32,821 bases of DNA from Cellulosimicrobium cellulans (GCF_001722485.1 NZ_LWGL01000019.1:1-32821), one strand, 5' to 3'. Counted from the stretch's first letter, positions 18,421 to 28,497 are shown. The notes: generated by a model not told the origin, from the letters alone. Translations and numbers: made by a program.

Positions 18421-19355
18421 TCCTTGCCGAGGTCGCGCGCGGTCACGGAGACGCGCTGCCCCCGCTCGCGCAGCCGTGCGGCGATCGCCTCGCTGATCGC
18501 GACCGACCGGTGCTTGCCGCCGGTGCAGCCGACGGCGATCGTCACGTAGCGCTTCTCCTCGCCGAGGTAGCCCGCGAGGACGGGCTCGAGCGCGTGCACG
18601 TACCGGTCGACGAACTCGACCGCGCCCGGGCGCGCCAGCACGTAGTCCCGCACGGGCGCGTCACGACCGGTGAGGTGGCGCAGCTCGGTGATCCAGTAGG
18701 GGTTGGCGAGGAACCGCACGTCCACGACGTGGTCGGCGTCGAGCGGCAGCCCGTACTTGAAGCCGAAGGACACGACGTTGATCCGCAGGGTCTCGGGCGT
18801 GCCGTCCGCGACGGCGGCGCGCACCTCGCGCGCGAGGTCGTGCACGTTGAGCTCGGAGGTGTCGATCACGACGTCGGCGCGCTCCTCGAGGCTCGCGAGC
18901 AGCCGGCGCTCCGCCGCGAGCCCGTCGAGGATGCGGCCCTCGCCCTGGAGCGGGTGCGGCCGGCGCACCTGCTCGTAGCGGCGCACGAGCACCTCGTCGG
19001 ACGCGTCGAGGAACAGGATGCGGTAGAAGACGCCGCTCTGGCGCAGGTGGTCCAGCACCTCCACGAGGTCCTGGAAGAACTCGCGCCCGCGCACGTCGAC
19101 GACCGCAGCGATGCGCTCGAGCGTCGAGCCGGACCGCGTCATGAGGTCCACGAGCGGCACGATCATGCGCGGCGGCAGGTTGTCGACGACGTACCAGTCG
19201 AGGTCCTCGAGGACGGCCGCGGCGCGTGACCGCCCGGCGCCCGACATGCCCGTGATGATCAGCACCTCCGCCTCGCGGCGCTCGGGTGCCTGGGTGGCCG
19301 CCTCGATGGCGGGGATGCCGCTCGGGACGGTCGTCGGGGAGGGTTCCTGACTCAT
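18417..19355 (-). CDS. rapZ: RapZ/YvcJ-family nucleotide-binding protein
   Basis: RapZ-family proteins bind nucleotides; E. coli RapZ binds the sRNA GlmZ and controls GlmS and hence amino-sugar synthesis. The role in actinobacteria is less clear. The 312-residue protein has a P-loop GMSGAGRS at 36-43 in which Arg replaces the usual Walker A Lys, a variant I associate with actinobacterial homologues. DLDWYVVDNLPPRM follows, and the C-terminal domain carries SFGFKYGLPLDADHVVDVRFLANPYW and AVGCTGGKHRSVAISE. ATG 19355 has GGAG close upstream and begins 20 nt after the uvrC stop; the first ~28 residues are not conserved. It overlaps yvcK. Confidence 0.94.
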   Translation of the reverse strand: MSQEPSPTTVPSGIPAIEAATQAPERREAEVLIITGMSGAGRSRAAAVLEDLDWYVVDNLPPRMIVPLVDLMTRSGSTLERIAAVVDVRGREFFQDLVEVLDHLRQSGVFYRILFLDASDEVLVRRYEQVRRPHPLQGEGRILDGLAAERRLLASLEERADVVIDTSELNVHDLAREVRAAVADGTPETLRINVVSFGFKYGLPLDADHVVDVRFLANPYWITELRHLTGRDAPVRDYVLARPGAVEFVDRYVHALEPVLAGYLGEEKRYVTIAVGCTGGKHRSVAISEAIAARLRERGQRVSVTARDLGKE

Positions 19356-19375
19356 GGCTCCAGCATGCCAGCCCG

Positions 19376-21532
19376 TCACGGCCGGGCGGCGGCACCACCC
19401 GCCGTCGAGGTGTCCTGCGCCGCGCCGGCGTCCTGGGCGGGTGCATCCGGTCCCGGGGCGCCGTCGCTCCCCCGGCCTCCGCCGAGCGCCGCGACGACGG
19501 CCTCGGCGGTGCGCACACCCATGCCGGGCACGGTCGCGATCTCCTCCGCGCTCGCGGCGCGCAGGCGCTTGAGGGAGCCGAAGTGCTTGAGGAGCGCGGT
19601 CTTGCGCGCGGGCCCGAGGCCGGGGACGTCGTCGAGCGCGGAGACCGTCATGCCCTTGCTGCGCTTCTTGCGGTGCTGGGCGATGGCGAACCGGTGCGCC
19701 TCGTCGCGCACGCGCTGCAGGAGGTACAGGCCCTCGGAGGAGCGCTGGAGGATGACGGGGTAGTCCTCCCCCGGCAGCCAGACCTCCTCGAGGCGCTTCG
19801 CGAGCCCGCACAGGGCGACGTCGTCGATGCCGAGGTCCGCGAGCGCCCGCGCGGCGGCCGCGACCTGCGGCGGGCCGCCGTCGACCACGACGAGGTTCGG
19901 CGGGTACGCGAAGCGGGCTCGCCGGTCGGTCGGCGCGTCCGGGTCGACCTCGCCCGAGCGCGGGACGTAGCCCGCGTCCTGGGCGGCCCGGTCCGCCGGG
20001 TCCCCCGGGCGGGCGGGGCCCGGGCCGACCGCCTCGTCCGCCTCGAGGTCGACCTCGAGGCCGCCGAGCCGCGTGCGGTCGGTGAGGTAGCGCTTGAACC
20101 GGCGCGTGATGACCTCGTACATGGCGGCCGTGTCGTCCCGCGCGCCCTCGCCCTCCGGGCCGCGGACGGTGAAGTGGCGGTACTCGCTCTTGCGCGCGAG
20201 CCCGTCCTCGAACACCACCATGGACGCGACCTGGTACGTGCCCTGGTTGTGCGAGACGTCGTAGCACTCGATGCGCAGCGGCGCCGTGTCGAGGTCGAGC
20301 GCCTCCTGGATCTCGCGCAGCGCCTGGCTGCGCGTGGTGAGGTCGCCGGCGCGGCGCGTGCGGTGCAGCGCGAGGGCGTGCTCGGCGTTGGCGCGCACGG
20401 TCGCGGCGAGCTCCTTCTTGTCGCCGCGCTGCGGGACGCGGACGTCGACGCGGGCGCCGCGCAGGCCGGTGAGCCACGTGGTGACCTGGTCGGTGTCGGG
20501 CGGCAGGACCGGGACGAGCACCTCTCGCGGCACGACGTCGCGCGCCCCGCCCTGGGCGCCGGCGCCCGTGCGCGCGTCGACCGCGGCGGCCTCCTCGGCC
20601 GCGCCGTACACCTGCTGCAGGAGGTGCTCGACGAGCTCGGCGTCCGTGACGTCCTCGACCTTCTCCACGATCCAGCCGCGCTGGCCGCGGATCCGCCCGC
20701 CGCGCACGTGGAACACCTGGACCGCGGCCTCGAGCTCGTCGCCCGCGAGCGCGAAGACGTCGGCGTCGGTGCCGTCGCCGAGCACGACGGCGTTCTTCTC
20801 CGTCGCGCGCTGCAGGGCGCCGATGTCGTCGCGCAGGCGCGCGGCGAGCTCGTACTCCATCGCGGCCGCGGCCTCCTGCATCTTGCGCTCGAGGCGCTTG
20901 ACGAACCGCTGGGTGTCGCCCGCCATGAAGTCGCAGAAGTCCTCGGCGAGCGCGCGGTGGTCCTCGGGCGAGATGCGCCCCACGCACGGCGCGGAGCACT
21001 TGTCGATGTACCCGAGCAGGCACGGCCGGTCGGTCTGGCGGGCGCGCTTGAAGACGCCGGCCGAGCACGTGCGCACGGGGAAGACGCGCAGCAGCAGGTC
21101 GAGCGTCTCGCGGATCGCCCACGCGTGGCCGTACGGGCCGAAGTAGCGCGTGCCGGGCCGCTTCGCGCCGCGCATGACCTGCGCGCGCGGGAACTCCTCG
21201 CCCATCGTCACGGCGAGGAACGGGTACGACTTGTCGTCGCGGTACTTGACGTTGAACCGCGGGTCGAACTCCTTGATCCACGTGTACTCGAGGGCGAGCG
21301 CCTCGACCTCGGTGCCGACGACGGTCCACTCGACCGACGCGGCCGTGGTGACCATCGTCTGCGTGCGGTGGTGCAGGTTCGCGATGTCCTGGAAGTAGCT
21401 CGACAGGCGCGCGCGCAGGTTCTTCGCCTTGCCGACGTACACGACCCGGCCGTGCTCGTCCCGGAACCGGTAGACGCCCGGCGAGGTGGGGATCTCCCCC
21501 GGCGCAGGGCGGTACGTCGCGGGATCAGCCAT
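19376..21532 (-). CDS. uvrC: Excinuclease ABC subunit C
   Basis: UvrC makes both incisions in nucleotide excision repair. The 718-residue protein has an N-terminal GIY-YIG nuclease (SPGVYRF 17-23, [18 protein letters not shown] 30-47), a UVR motif for UvrB contact ([24 protein letters not shown]), an RNase H-like second nuclease ([24 protein letters not shown] and [15 protein letters not shown]) and C-terminal tandem HhH ([19 protein letters not shown] and [15 protein letters not shown]). An insertion of about 50 Pro/Asp/Ala-rich residues separates [11 protein letters not shown] from the [10 protein letters not shown] strand. The C-terminus ends in an Ala/Gly/Pro-rich tail. A TAGGCT -10 ends 7 nt before the ATG, so the transcript is probably leaderless. 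Confidence 0.97.
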   Translation of the reverse strand: MADPATYRPAPGEIPTSPGVYRFRDEHGRVVYVGKAKNLRARLSSYFQDIANLHHRTQTMVTTAASVEWTVVGTEVEALALEYTWIKEFDPRFNVKYRDDKSYPFLAVTMGEEFPRAQVMRGAKRPGTRYFGPYGHAWAIRETLDLLLRVFPVRTCSAGVFKRARQTDRPCLLGYIDKCSAPCVGRISPEDHRALAEDFCDFMAGDTQRFVKRLERKMQEAAAAMEYELAARLRDDIGALQRATEKNAVVLGDGTDADVFALAGDELEAAVQVFHVRGGRIRGQRGWIVEKVEDVTDAELVEHLLQQVYGAAEEAAAVDARTGAGAQGGARDVVPREVLVPVLPPDTDQVTTWLTGLRGARVDVRVPQRGDKKELAATVRANAEHALALHRTRRAGDLTTRSQALREIQEALDLDTAPLRIECYDVSHNQGTYQVASMVVFEDGLARKSEYRHFTVRGPEGEGARDDTAAMYEVITRRFKRYLTDRTRLGGLEVDLEADEAVGPGPARPGDPADRAAQDAGYVPRSGEVDPDAPTDRRARFAYPPNLVVVDGGPPQVAAAARALADLGIDDVALCGLAKRLEEVWLPGEDYPVILQRSSEGLYLLQRVRDEAHRFAIAQHRKKRSKGMTVSALDDVPGLGPARKTALLKHFGSLKRLRAASAEEIATVPGMGVRTAEAVVAALGGGRGSDGAPGPDAPAQDAGAAQDTSTAGGAAARP

Positions 21533-21539
21533 GGTCTCC

Positions 21540-21545
21540 AGCCTA
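21540..21545 (-). promoter_or_regulatory. uvrC: -10 element of a leaderless uvrC promoter
   Basis: TAGGCT on the minus strand ends 7 nt before the uvrC ATG, which would place the transcription start at or within a nucleotide or two of the A of ATG. A GGAG within that spacer is too close to the ATG for normal Shine-Dalgarno use. Confidence 0.55.
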
Positions 21546-21661
21546 GGTCAGCGCACCGACGGCGGGGCCGGTGCGGGGGGCGCTGCGGGGTCGTGCGGGG
21601 TCAAGCAGGGGTGGCGCGGGGCGAGCCGGGCAAGCTGCGTCAGGAACGGCTCCTGGGCGGT

Positions 21662-21675
21662 GTGACGGCGGTCAC
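21662..21675. promoter_or_regulatory. Palindrome within the osmC promoter
   Basis: GTGAC-GGCG-GTCAC lies just upstream of the osmC -10 (21683-21688) and covers most of the -35/-10 spacer. Its position suits a repressor site. OsmC/Ohr genes are often controlled by OhrR-type MarR regulators, but no such gene is in the window and the motif is short. Confidence 0.35.
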
Positions 21676-21682
21676 CGGCGGC

Positions 21683-21688
21683 TAGGGT
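21683..21688 (+). promoter_or_regulatory. -10 element of a leaderless osmC promoter
   Basis: TAGGGT ends 7 nt before the ATG at 21696, and no Shine-Dalgarno is present. TGTGAC (21661-21666) is a possible -35 at 16-nt spacing. Confidence 0.55.
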
Positions 21689-21695
21689 GACGGGC

Positions 21696-22181
21696 ATGAG
21701 CGCACAGCACGGGTACTCCGCGACGGTCCGCTGGACGGGGGCCGGCGAGACGGGCACGTCGTCCTACACGGCGTACGGCCGCGACCACGACGTCCTGCTC
21801 GACGGCCGGCCGGCCCTGCCCGGCTCGGCCGACCCGGCGTTCCGCGGCGACCCGTCGCGCTACTGCCCGGAGGAGCTGTTCGTCGTCAGCCTCTCCCAGT
21901 GCCACATGCTGTGGTTCCTCCACCTGGCCTCGGCGGCGGGCGTCGTCGTGCGCGAGTACGTGGACGACGTCACCGGGATGATGCGCGTCGAGTCCGGCGG
22001 CGAGGGCCAGTTCACGGACGTCACGCTGCACCCGCGCGTCGTGCTCGACGACGGGCCGGGCACCGACGAGGAGTCGCTCGCCGTGCTGCACCGCCGCGCG
22101 CACGACCACTGCTTCCTCGCGCGCTCGGTGAACTTCCGGGTGCTCGTCGAGCCCGCACCGGCGCGGCGCGCCGCCGCCTGA
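21696..22181 (+). CDS. OsmC-family peroxidase-like protein
   Basis: OsmC/Ohr proteins are thiol peroxidases that reduce organic hydroperoxides with a catalytic Cys pair. The 161-residue protein has C69 in SLSQCHMLWFLHLA and C139 in AHDHCFLARSVNF, the expected spacing, with E60 in CPEELFVVSLS. It belongs to the general OsmC-like group and I cannot separate OsmC from Ohr subtypes with certainty. ATG 21696 is preferred to an in-frame GTG at 21687 because a -10 hexamer would include that GTG. It is divergent from uvrC and convergent with uvrA: the two stop codons are one nucleotide apart within a palindrome. Confidence 0.9.
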   Translation: MSAQHGYSATVRWTGAGETGTSSYTAYGRDHDVLLDGRPALPGSADPAFRGDPSRYCPEELFVVSLSQCHMLWFLHLASAAGVVVREYVDDVTGMMRVESGGEGQFTDVTLHPRVVLDDGPGTDEESLAVLHRRAHDHCFLARSVNFRVLVEPAPARRAAA

Positions 22182-22182
22182 G

Positions 22183-22193
<11 letters not shown>
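22171..22193. terminator. 23-bp palindrome containing both the osmC and uvrA stops
   Basis: CCGCCGCCTGA (22171-22181), centre G22182, TCAGGCGGCGG (22183-22193): 11-bp perfect arms. TGA at 22179-22181 ends osmC and the complement of 22183-22185 ends uvrA. The RNA hairpin would be the same in either direction, so it could serve as a shared bidirectional terminator or 3' stabiliser. Confidence 0.6.
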
Positions 22194-25179
<2,986 letters not shown>

Positions 25180-25185
25180 CGAAGA

Positions 25186-25191
25186 ATGGTA
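25186..25191 (-). promoter_or_regulatory. uvrA: -10 element of a leaderless uvrA promoter
   Basis: TACCAT on the minus strand ends 6 nt before the GTG start of uvrA. No Shine-Dalgarno lies between. The -35 position at 17-18 nt spacing falls inside the SOS-box-like sequence. Confidence 0.55.
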
Positions 25192-25208
25192 CGTCCGGCC
25201 ACCGACGC

Positions 25209-25224
25209 TCGCACACGTGTTCGA
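25209..25224. promoter_or_regulatory. LexA (SOS) box-like palindrome
   Basis: Read on the minus strand: TCGAAC-ACGT-GTGCGA. The actinobacterial SOS box is TCGAAC-N4-GTTCGA, so one half-site is exact and the other differs at one base. It overlaps the expected uvrA -35 and lies about 90 bp from the divergent hydrolase gene start. LexA control of uvrA is established in other bacteria. Confidence 0.75.
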
Positions 25225-25311
25225 CGCCCCTCCTCCGTTCCCTCACGTCCCGCGGTGCGCACGTCCACATCGACGTCCCGCGGCGTCCACGTCCTGCGGC
25301 ACACTGGCGCG

Positions 25312-25980
25312 ATGACGTACACGGGTGAGGTGGTCGTGGGCGGGCCGGCGGACGTGCGCGTGCTGGAGGAGCTGGAGATCCGCAAGCTCGCCGTCGGGCC
25401 GATGGCCAACGACGCCTACCTGCTCACGTGCCGTCGCACGGGCGAGCGGCTGCTCGTCGCGTCCGCGCGCCCCGACGGCCCGCTGCAGACGGTCGTCACC
25501 ACGCACCGGCACCGCGACCACGTCGGCGCGCTCGCCGACGTCGTGGCAGCGACCGGCGCACGGGTGGCGGTCGGCGCCGACGACGCCGCGGCGGTGACGG
25601 CCGCGACCGGGGTGCGCACCGACCGGGCGCTCGCCCACGGCGACACCGTCGCGGTCGGCGACGTCCATCTCGAGGTCGTGGCGCTGCGCGGGCACACGCC
25701 CGGCTCGGTCGCGCTCGCCTACCGCGAGCCCGAGCACGCAGCGGGGCCCGAGGCCCGGGCCGGGCGCGTCCACCTGTTCACCGGGGACTCGCTCTTCCCC
25801 GGCGGCGTGGGCAGCACCGACCACGACCCCGTGCGCTTCGGCCGGCTGCTCGACGACGTGACGGAACGTGTCTTCGCCCGGTTCGACGACGACACGTGGG
25901 TCTACCCCGGCCACGGCGCCGACACGACCCTCGGGGCGGAGCGACCGCACCTCGCCGGCTGGCGCGCCCGCGGTTGGTGA
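25312..25980 (+). CDS. MBL-fold (glyoxalase II-like) metallo-hydrolase
   Basis: This 222-residue protein has the metallo-beta-lactamase fold signature HxHxDH at residues 65-70 (THRHRDH), H128 in LRGHTPGSVAL, D159 in FTGDSLFPGG and H201 in YPGHGADTTLGAE, a complete two-metal site resembling glyoxalase II or hydroxyacylglutathione hydrolase relatives. The segment between AYLLTCRRTGERLLVA and the metal motif is short: the family's usual IDAAxD strand-and-helix portion of roughly 15 residues seems to be missing. ATG 25312 is preceded by CACACT at 6 nt, a weak leaderless -10; no Shine-Dalgarno is visible. The substrate is unknown. It is divergent from uvrA and convergent with the S51 peptidase. 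Confidence 0.85.
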   Translation: MTYTGEVVVGGPADVRVLEELEIRKLAVGPMANDAYLLTCRRTGERLLVASARPDGPLQTVVTTHRHRDHVGALADVVAATGARVAVGADDAAAVTAATGVRTDRALAHGDTVAVGDVHLEVVALRGHTPGSVALAYREPEHAAGPEARAGRVHLFTGDSLFPGGVGSTDHDPVRFGRLLDDVTERVFARFDDDTWVYPGHGADTTLGAERPHLAGWRARGW

Positions 25981-25986
25981 GGGTCC

Positions 25987-26012
25987 CGGCGCCGACCGCT
26001 CAGCGGGCGCCG
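25987..26012. terminator. Convergent-gene hairpin (hydrolase/S51 peptidase)
   Basis: CGGCGCC (25987-25993) pairs with GGCGCCG (26006-26012); between them CGCT-C-AGCG forms a further nested palindrome that includes the peptidase stop codon (26000-26002). The hydrolase stop is 6 nt upstream. A plausible bidirectional terminator. Confidence 0.5.
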
Positions 26013-26743
26013 CGCAGCGCGGTGGGTTCGATCCGTCCCTCGTCGACCACCGTCTCACCGTCCGGCCCGCGGGTGCGCCGCACCTCCCACGCCGCCGCAC
26101 CTCGCCGCTCGGTGACGGCGCCGGCGAGCCGGCCGCCCTGGTACACCAGGCCGACCCCGTCGTCCGTCGCGTAGGACGTGGGGAGGGTCCCCTCGGCGAC
26201 CATGCGGTGCAGGAGCGGGCGACGCCCGGGGTCGGAGTCGTGGTGGACACCGTTGCCGTACGGCACGAAGGCCAGGCCGTCCGTCATCGGGCGGAGCTCG
26301 GGACCGAAGGAGTCCGTCGGGCCGCCGACGTGCCAGCACAGCGAGCCGGCGCTGATGCCCGCCAGCACCACCCCGGCCTCCCCGACCGAACGCAGCACGG
26401 CGGGAAGCCCGTGCGCACGCCACACCGCGAGGAGGTTGACGACGGAGCCGCCCCCGACCCAGACGACGTCGTGCGCCCTCAGGTGGCCCTCGACGTCCTC
26501 GACGTTCGGCATGCTGAAGAGGGACAGGTGCGACATGCGCACGCCGGCCACGCGGGCCGCTTCGTCGAGGTCGGCCCGGAACCACGACTGGTCGCCGCCG
26601 GCGGTCCCGACGTGGCACACGCGCGGCGTGCCGTCGACTCCCGAGAGATCTGCGGCGTGGTGCACGAGCGGCCCGAGCGCGAGCCGCGTCCGACGCCCTG
26701 GTGCGTACCCGCCGGACGTCGCCAGGATCGTGAGACCGCGCAC
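26000..26743 (-). CDS. Peptidase S51 (dipeptidase E-like) family protein
   Basis: This 247-residue protein belongs to family S51, which includes Asp-dipeptidase PepE and cyanophycinase-related serine peptidases. DVVWVGGGSVVNLLAVWRAHG (about 92-112) precedes the nucleophile motif AGISAGSLCW with S131, and a candidate catalytic His lies in YGNGVHHDSDP (167-168). Physiological substrate unknown; an Asp-X dipeptidase role is the family's default. The GTG start at 26743 has no Shine-Dalgarno and lies 6 nt after a TAGGGT -10, so it is probably leaderless. It is divergent from the YciI gene and convergent with the hydrolase gene. Confidence 0.85.
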   Translation of the reverse strand: MRGLTILATSGGYAPGRRTRLALGPLVHHAADLSGVDGTPRVCHVGTAGGDQSWFRADLDEAARVAGVRMSHLSLFSMPNVEDVEGHLRAHDVVWVGGGSVVNLLAVWRAHGLPAVLRSVGEAGVVLAGISAGSLCWHVGGPTDSFGPELRPMTDGLAFVPYGNGVHHDSDPGRRPLLHRMVAEGTLPTSYATDDGVGLVYQGGRLAGAVTERRGAAAWEVRRTRGPDGETVVDEGRIEPTALRGAR

Positions 26744-26749
26744 GCCGCG

Positions 26750-26755
26750 ACCCTA
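26750..26755 (-). promoter_or_regulatory. -10 element of a leaderless S51 peptidase promoter
   Basis: TAGGGT on the minus strand with a 6-nt spacer to the GTG start; identical to the hexamer before osmC. Confidence 0.5.
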
Positions 26756-26851
26756 CGTGGCGTGCGCGGAGAGCCGCCAGACCGCGACCGCCCTGCGTGG
26801 CGACCGACGAGCGGCGCGTCGTGCGCGTGCGACCCGTCGCCCGCGGGCTGC

Positions 26852-26857
26852 TTGGAT
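26852..26857 (+). promoter_or_regulatory. Possible -10 of a leaderless yciI-like gene
   Basis: TTGGAT with a 6-nt spacer to the ATG at 26864. It differs from the TAnnnT consensus at position 2, so the case is weaker than for its neighbours. Confidence 0.35.
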
Positions 26858-26863
26858 GGCGTC

Positions 26864-27163
26864 ATGCCGATCCACGCCGTGACGTACGTCTACCCCGACC
26901 GCCCCGCCGAGCTCGACGCGGTCCGCCCGCAGCACCGCGCCTTCCTCCAGGGGCTGCGCGAGGACGGCACGCTGCTCGCGTCCGGCCCGCTGCCCGCGAC
27001 GGACGAGGCGCCGGCGGGCGCGCTGATCGTGCTCGACGCGGACTCCCACGCCGCCGTCGTGGCGATGCTCGACGCCGACCCGTTCGCGCGGGCCGGGCTC
27101 GTGGCCGAGCGGACGGTGCGGCCCTGGTCGCCCGTCATCGGCGACTGGGCCGACCGCGCCTGA
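26864..27163 (+). CDS. YciI family protein
   Basis: This 99-residue protein of the YciI/dimeric alpha-beta barrel family has the expected elements: VTYVYPDRPAELDAVRPQHRAFLQGL near the N-terminus with the conserved His, DGTLLASGPLP in the middle, and ALIVLDADSHAAVVAMLDADPFARAGL towards the C-terminus. Family members are small enzymes or binding proteins, mostly uncharacterised. ATG 26864 has no Shine-Dalgarno; a TTGGAT hexamer 6 nt upstream suggests a leaderless start. It is convergent with the terC cluster, ending 27 nt before the small TerC-like frame. Confidence 0.85.
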   Translation: MPIHAVTYVYPDRPAELDAVRPQHRAFLQGLREDGTLLASGPLPATDEAPAGALIVLDADSHAAVVAMLDADPFARAGLVAERTVRPWSPVIGDWADRA

Positions 27164-27190
27164 CCGCAGGGCCCCGGTCCTCGTCGCGCC

Positions 27191-27289
27191 TCAGGCCTCG
27201 TCGCGGGCGCCCACCTGGGCGACGTCCTGCGCGGCCCCCAGCGCCGTGAGCGACGCCCACTCGAACCAGAGCGGGAGCTCGTGGATCAC
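27191..27289 (-). pseudogene. 32-codon TerC-like N-terminal remnant
   Basis: A GTG at 27289 overlaps the terC stop in a GTGA junction and opens a 32-residue frame. The first 18 residues, VIHELPLWFEWASLTALG, resemble the start of TerC-family membrane proteins (compare VDVPIWVWA of the upstream gene, and LPLWFEWASL-type starts that I recall from other TerC proteins). The remaining 14 residues are hydrophilic and end in a stop. I read it as the stub of a second, tandem terC paralogue that lost its body; a real translationally coupled micropeptide is the alternative. Nothing TerC-like continues towards yciI in any frame I could see. Confidence 0.5.
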
Positions 27290-28311
27290 TCCGCGCGCTC
27301 GGGGCTCGGGTGCTCGCGACGGTCCTCCGTCGCCACGAGGGCGCGCCGTCGCCGGTCGGCGAGCAGGCTCGCGACCGTCGTGATGGCGAGCACCACCACG
27401 ATGAAGCCGAGCGACACGGACGTCGAGATCTCGGGGATCGCCGTGACGTGCTCGCCACCGTTGATGAACGGGACCTCGTTGGTGTGCAGCGCGTGGATGA
27501 CGAGCTTGACGCCGATGAAGCCGAGGATCGCGGCGAGGCCGTAGTTGAGGTAGACCAGCCGGTCGAGGAGGCCGTCGATGAGGAAGTAGAGCTGGCGCAG
27601 GCCGAGGAGCGAGAACGCGTTGGCGGTGAAGACGAGGTACGTCTCCTGCGTGAGGCCGAAGATCGCGGGGATTGAGTCGACGGCGAACAGGAGGTCCGCG
27701 CTGCCGATCGCGACCATGACGATGAGCATGGGCGTGATGAACCGGCGGCCGTCGATCTTCGTCGTGAGCTTGTCCTCGACGTAGGTGTCCGTCGTCGGGA
27801 ACAGGCGCCGGGTCAGGCGCAGGACGCCGTTCTCCTGGAACTCCTCGTCGTGCGAGGTGCCCGCGCGCGCCTGGGAGATGGCGGTCCAGATGAGGAACGC
27901 GCCGAAGATGTAGAAGACCCAGGCCCAGTTCTCGATGATCGCGGCGCCGAGGAAGATGAAGACCGTCCGCAGGATCAGCGCCACGGTGATGCCGATGAGC
28001 AGCACCTTCTGCTGGTAGTCCCGCGGGACGCGGAAGCTCGTCATGATGAGGACGAACACGAAGAGGTTGTCGACCGACAGGCTCTTCTCGGTGATGTACC
28101 CGGCGAAGTACTCCCCGCCGTAGGTGCCGCCCCAGACCGCCCACACGACACCACCGAATGCGACGGCGATCGCGACGTACGCGATCGACCAGCGGGTCGC
28201 CTCGCGCAGGCTCGGCGCGTGCGGCGTGCGCACGTGGCCGACGTAGTCGACGGCGAGCATCGCGATGATGGCGCCGACGGTGATGGCCCAGACCCAGATG
28301 GGGACGTCCAC
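27286..28311 (-). CDS. TerC/Alx-family membrane protein, probable Mn2+ exporter
   Basis: TerC/Alx proteins are polytopic metal exporters; several are manganese-responsive and export Mn2+. The 341-residue protein begins VDVPIWVWAITVGAIIAMLAVDYVGH, with multiple hydrophobic helices. Family motifs with membrane-embedded acidic residues are visible: ITEKSLSVDNLFVFVLIM (about 77-94) and GSADLLFAVDSIPAIFGLTQ (about 206-225), then NAFSLLGLRQLYFLIDGLLDRL. GTG 28311 is chosen for the GGAGG 6 nt upstream; a frame to 28386 runs through the riboswitch and is rejected. A yybP-ykoY riboswitch precedes it. The C-terminal tail is charged. The stop overlaps the start of the 32-codon remnant. Confidence 0.93.
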   Translation of the reverse strand: MDVPIWVWAITVGAIIAMLAVDYVGHVRTPHAPSLREATRWSIAYVAIAVAFGGVVWAVWGGTYGGEYFAGYITEKSLSVDNLFVFVLIMTSFRVPRDYQQKVLLIGITVALILRTVFIFLGAAIIENWAWVFYIFGAFLIWTAISQARAGTSHDEEFQENGVLRLTRRLFPTTDTYVEDKLTTKIDGRRFITPMLIVMVAIGSADLLFAVDSIPAIFGLTQETYLVFTANAFSLLGLRQLYFLIDGLLDRLVYLNYGLAAILGFIGVKLVIHALHTNEVPFINGGEHVTAIPEISTSVSLGFIVVVLAITTVASLLADRRRRALVATEDRREHPSPERAE

Positions 28312-28315
28312 GTAG

Positions 28316-28353
28316 AACCTCCGGTACGTAGGTGCGTTCGAGTACCGAAGGTC
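28316..28353 (-). promoter_or_regulatory. Riboswitch expression platform: SD-sequestering helix
   Basis: On the minus-strand transcript GACCTTCGGTAC (28353-28342) can pair with GTACCGGAGGTT (28327-28316) over 12 positions (10 Watson-Crick and 2 G-U), with a 14-nt loop. The 3' arm contains the terC Shine-Dalgarno GGAGG (28322-28318); the 5' arm contains the complete 3' strand of aptamer stem P1. P1 and this helix are mutually exclusive, which predicts translational ON switching when ligand stabilises the aptamer. Confidence 0.75.
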
Positions 28354-28482
28354 TCTTCCGCCACGCACCGCCACGCGCACCCGCACGGGACGCGGGCTGG
28401 TGGTTGCGGGACCGGTGACACCGGACCGACGTCTGCGCCGGCCGTGATGACGACGTCACCGCGGAGGAATACTCCCCTTCAA
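28345..28482 (-). promoter_or_regulatory. yybP-ykoY manganese riboswitch
   Basis: The minus-strand leader of the TerC gene holds the conserved ends of the yybP-ykoY aptamer: GAAGGGGAGTA at the 5' end (from 28480) and GAAGAGACCTTC at the 3' end (to 28347). P1 is TTGAAGG (28482-28476) with CCTTCGG (28351-28345), two pairs being G-U. Between them GTGACGTCGTCATC and the long GC-rich middle arm fit the family's paired elements. This class senses Mn2+ and often controls TerC-type exporters, as here. A TATGCT -10 (28497-28492) puts the transcription start almost at the aptamer's 5' end. Confidence 0.9.
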
Positions 28483-28491
28483 CGAGGTGCC

Positions 28492-28497
28492 AGCATA
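28492..28497 (-). promoter_or_regulatory. -10 element of the riboswitch-terC promoter
   Basis: TATGCT on the minus strand fits TAnnnT and lies about 10 nt before the 5' strand of riboswitch stem P1. No clear -35 TTGAC was found. Confidence 0.5.

Noticed and set aside
28326-28341. TCGAAC near terC as a second SOS box
   Set aside because: Only one half-site is present; the other half does not match GTTCGA, and the bases belong to the riboswitch loop.
28312-28386. In-frame N-terminal extension of the TerC protein
   Set aside because: It would translate through the riboswitch expression platform; GGAGG is correctly placed for GTG 28311.
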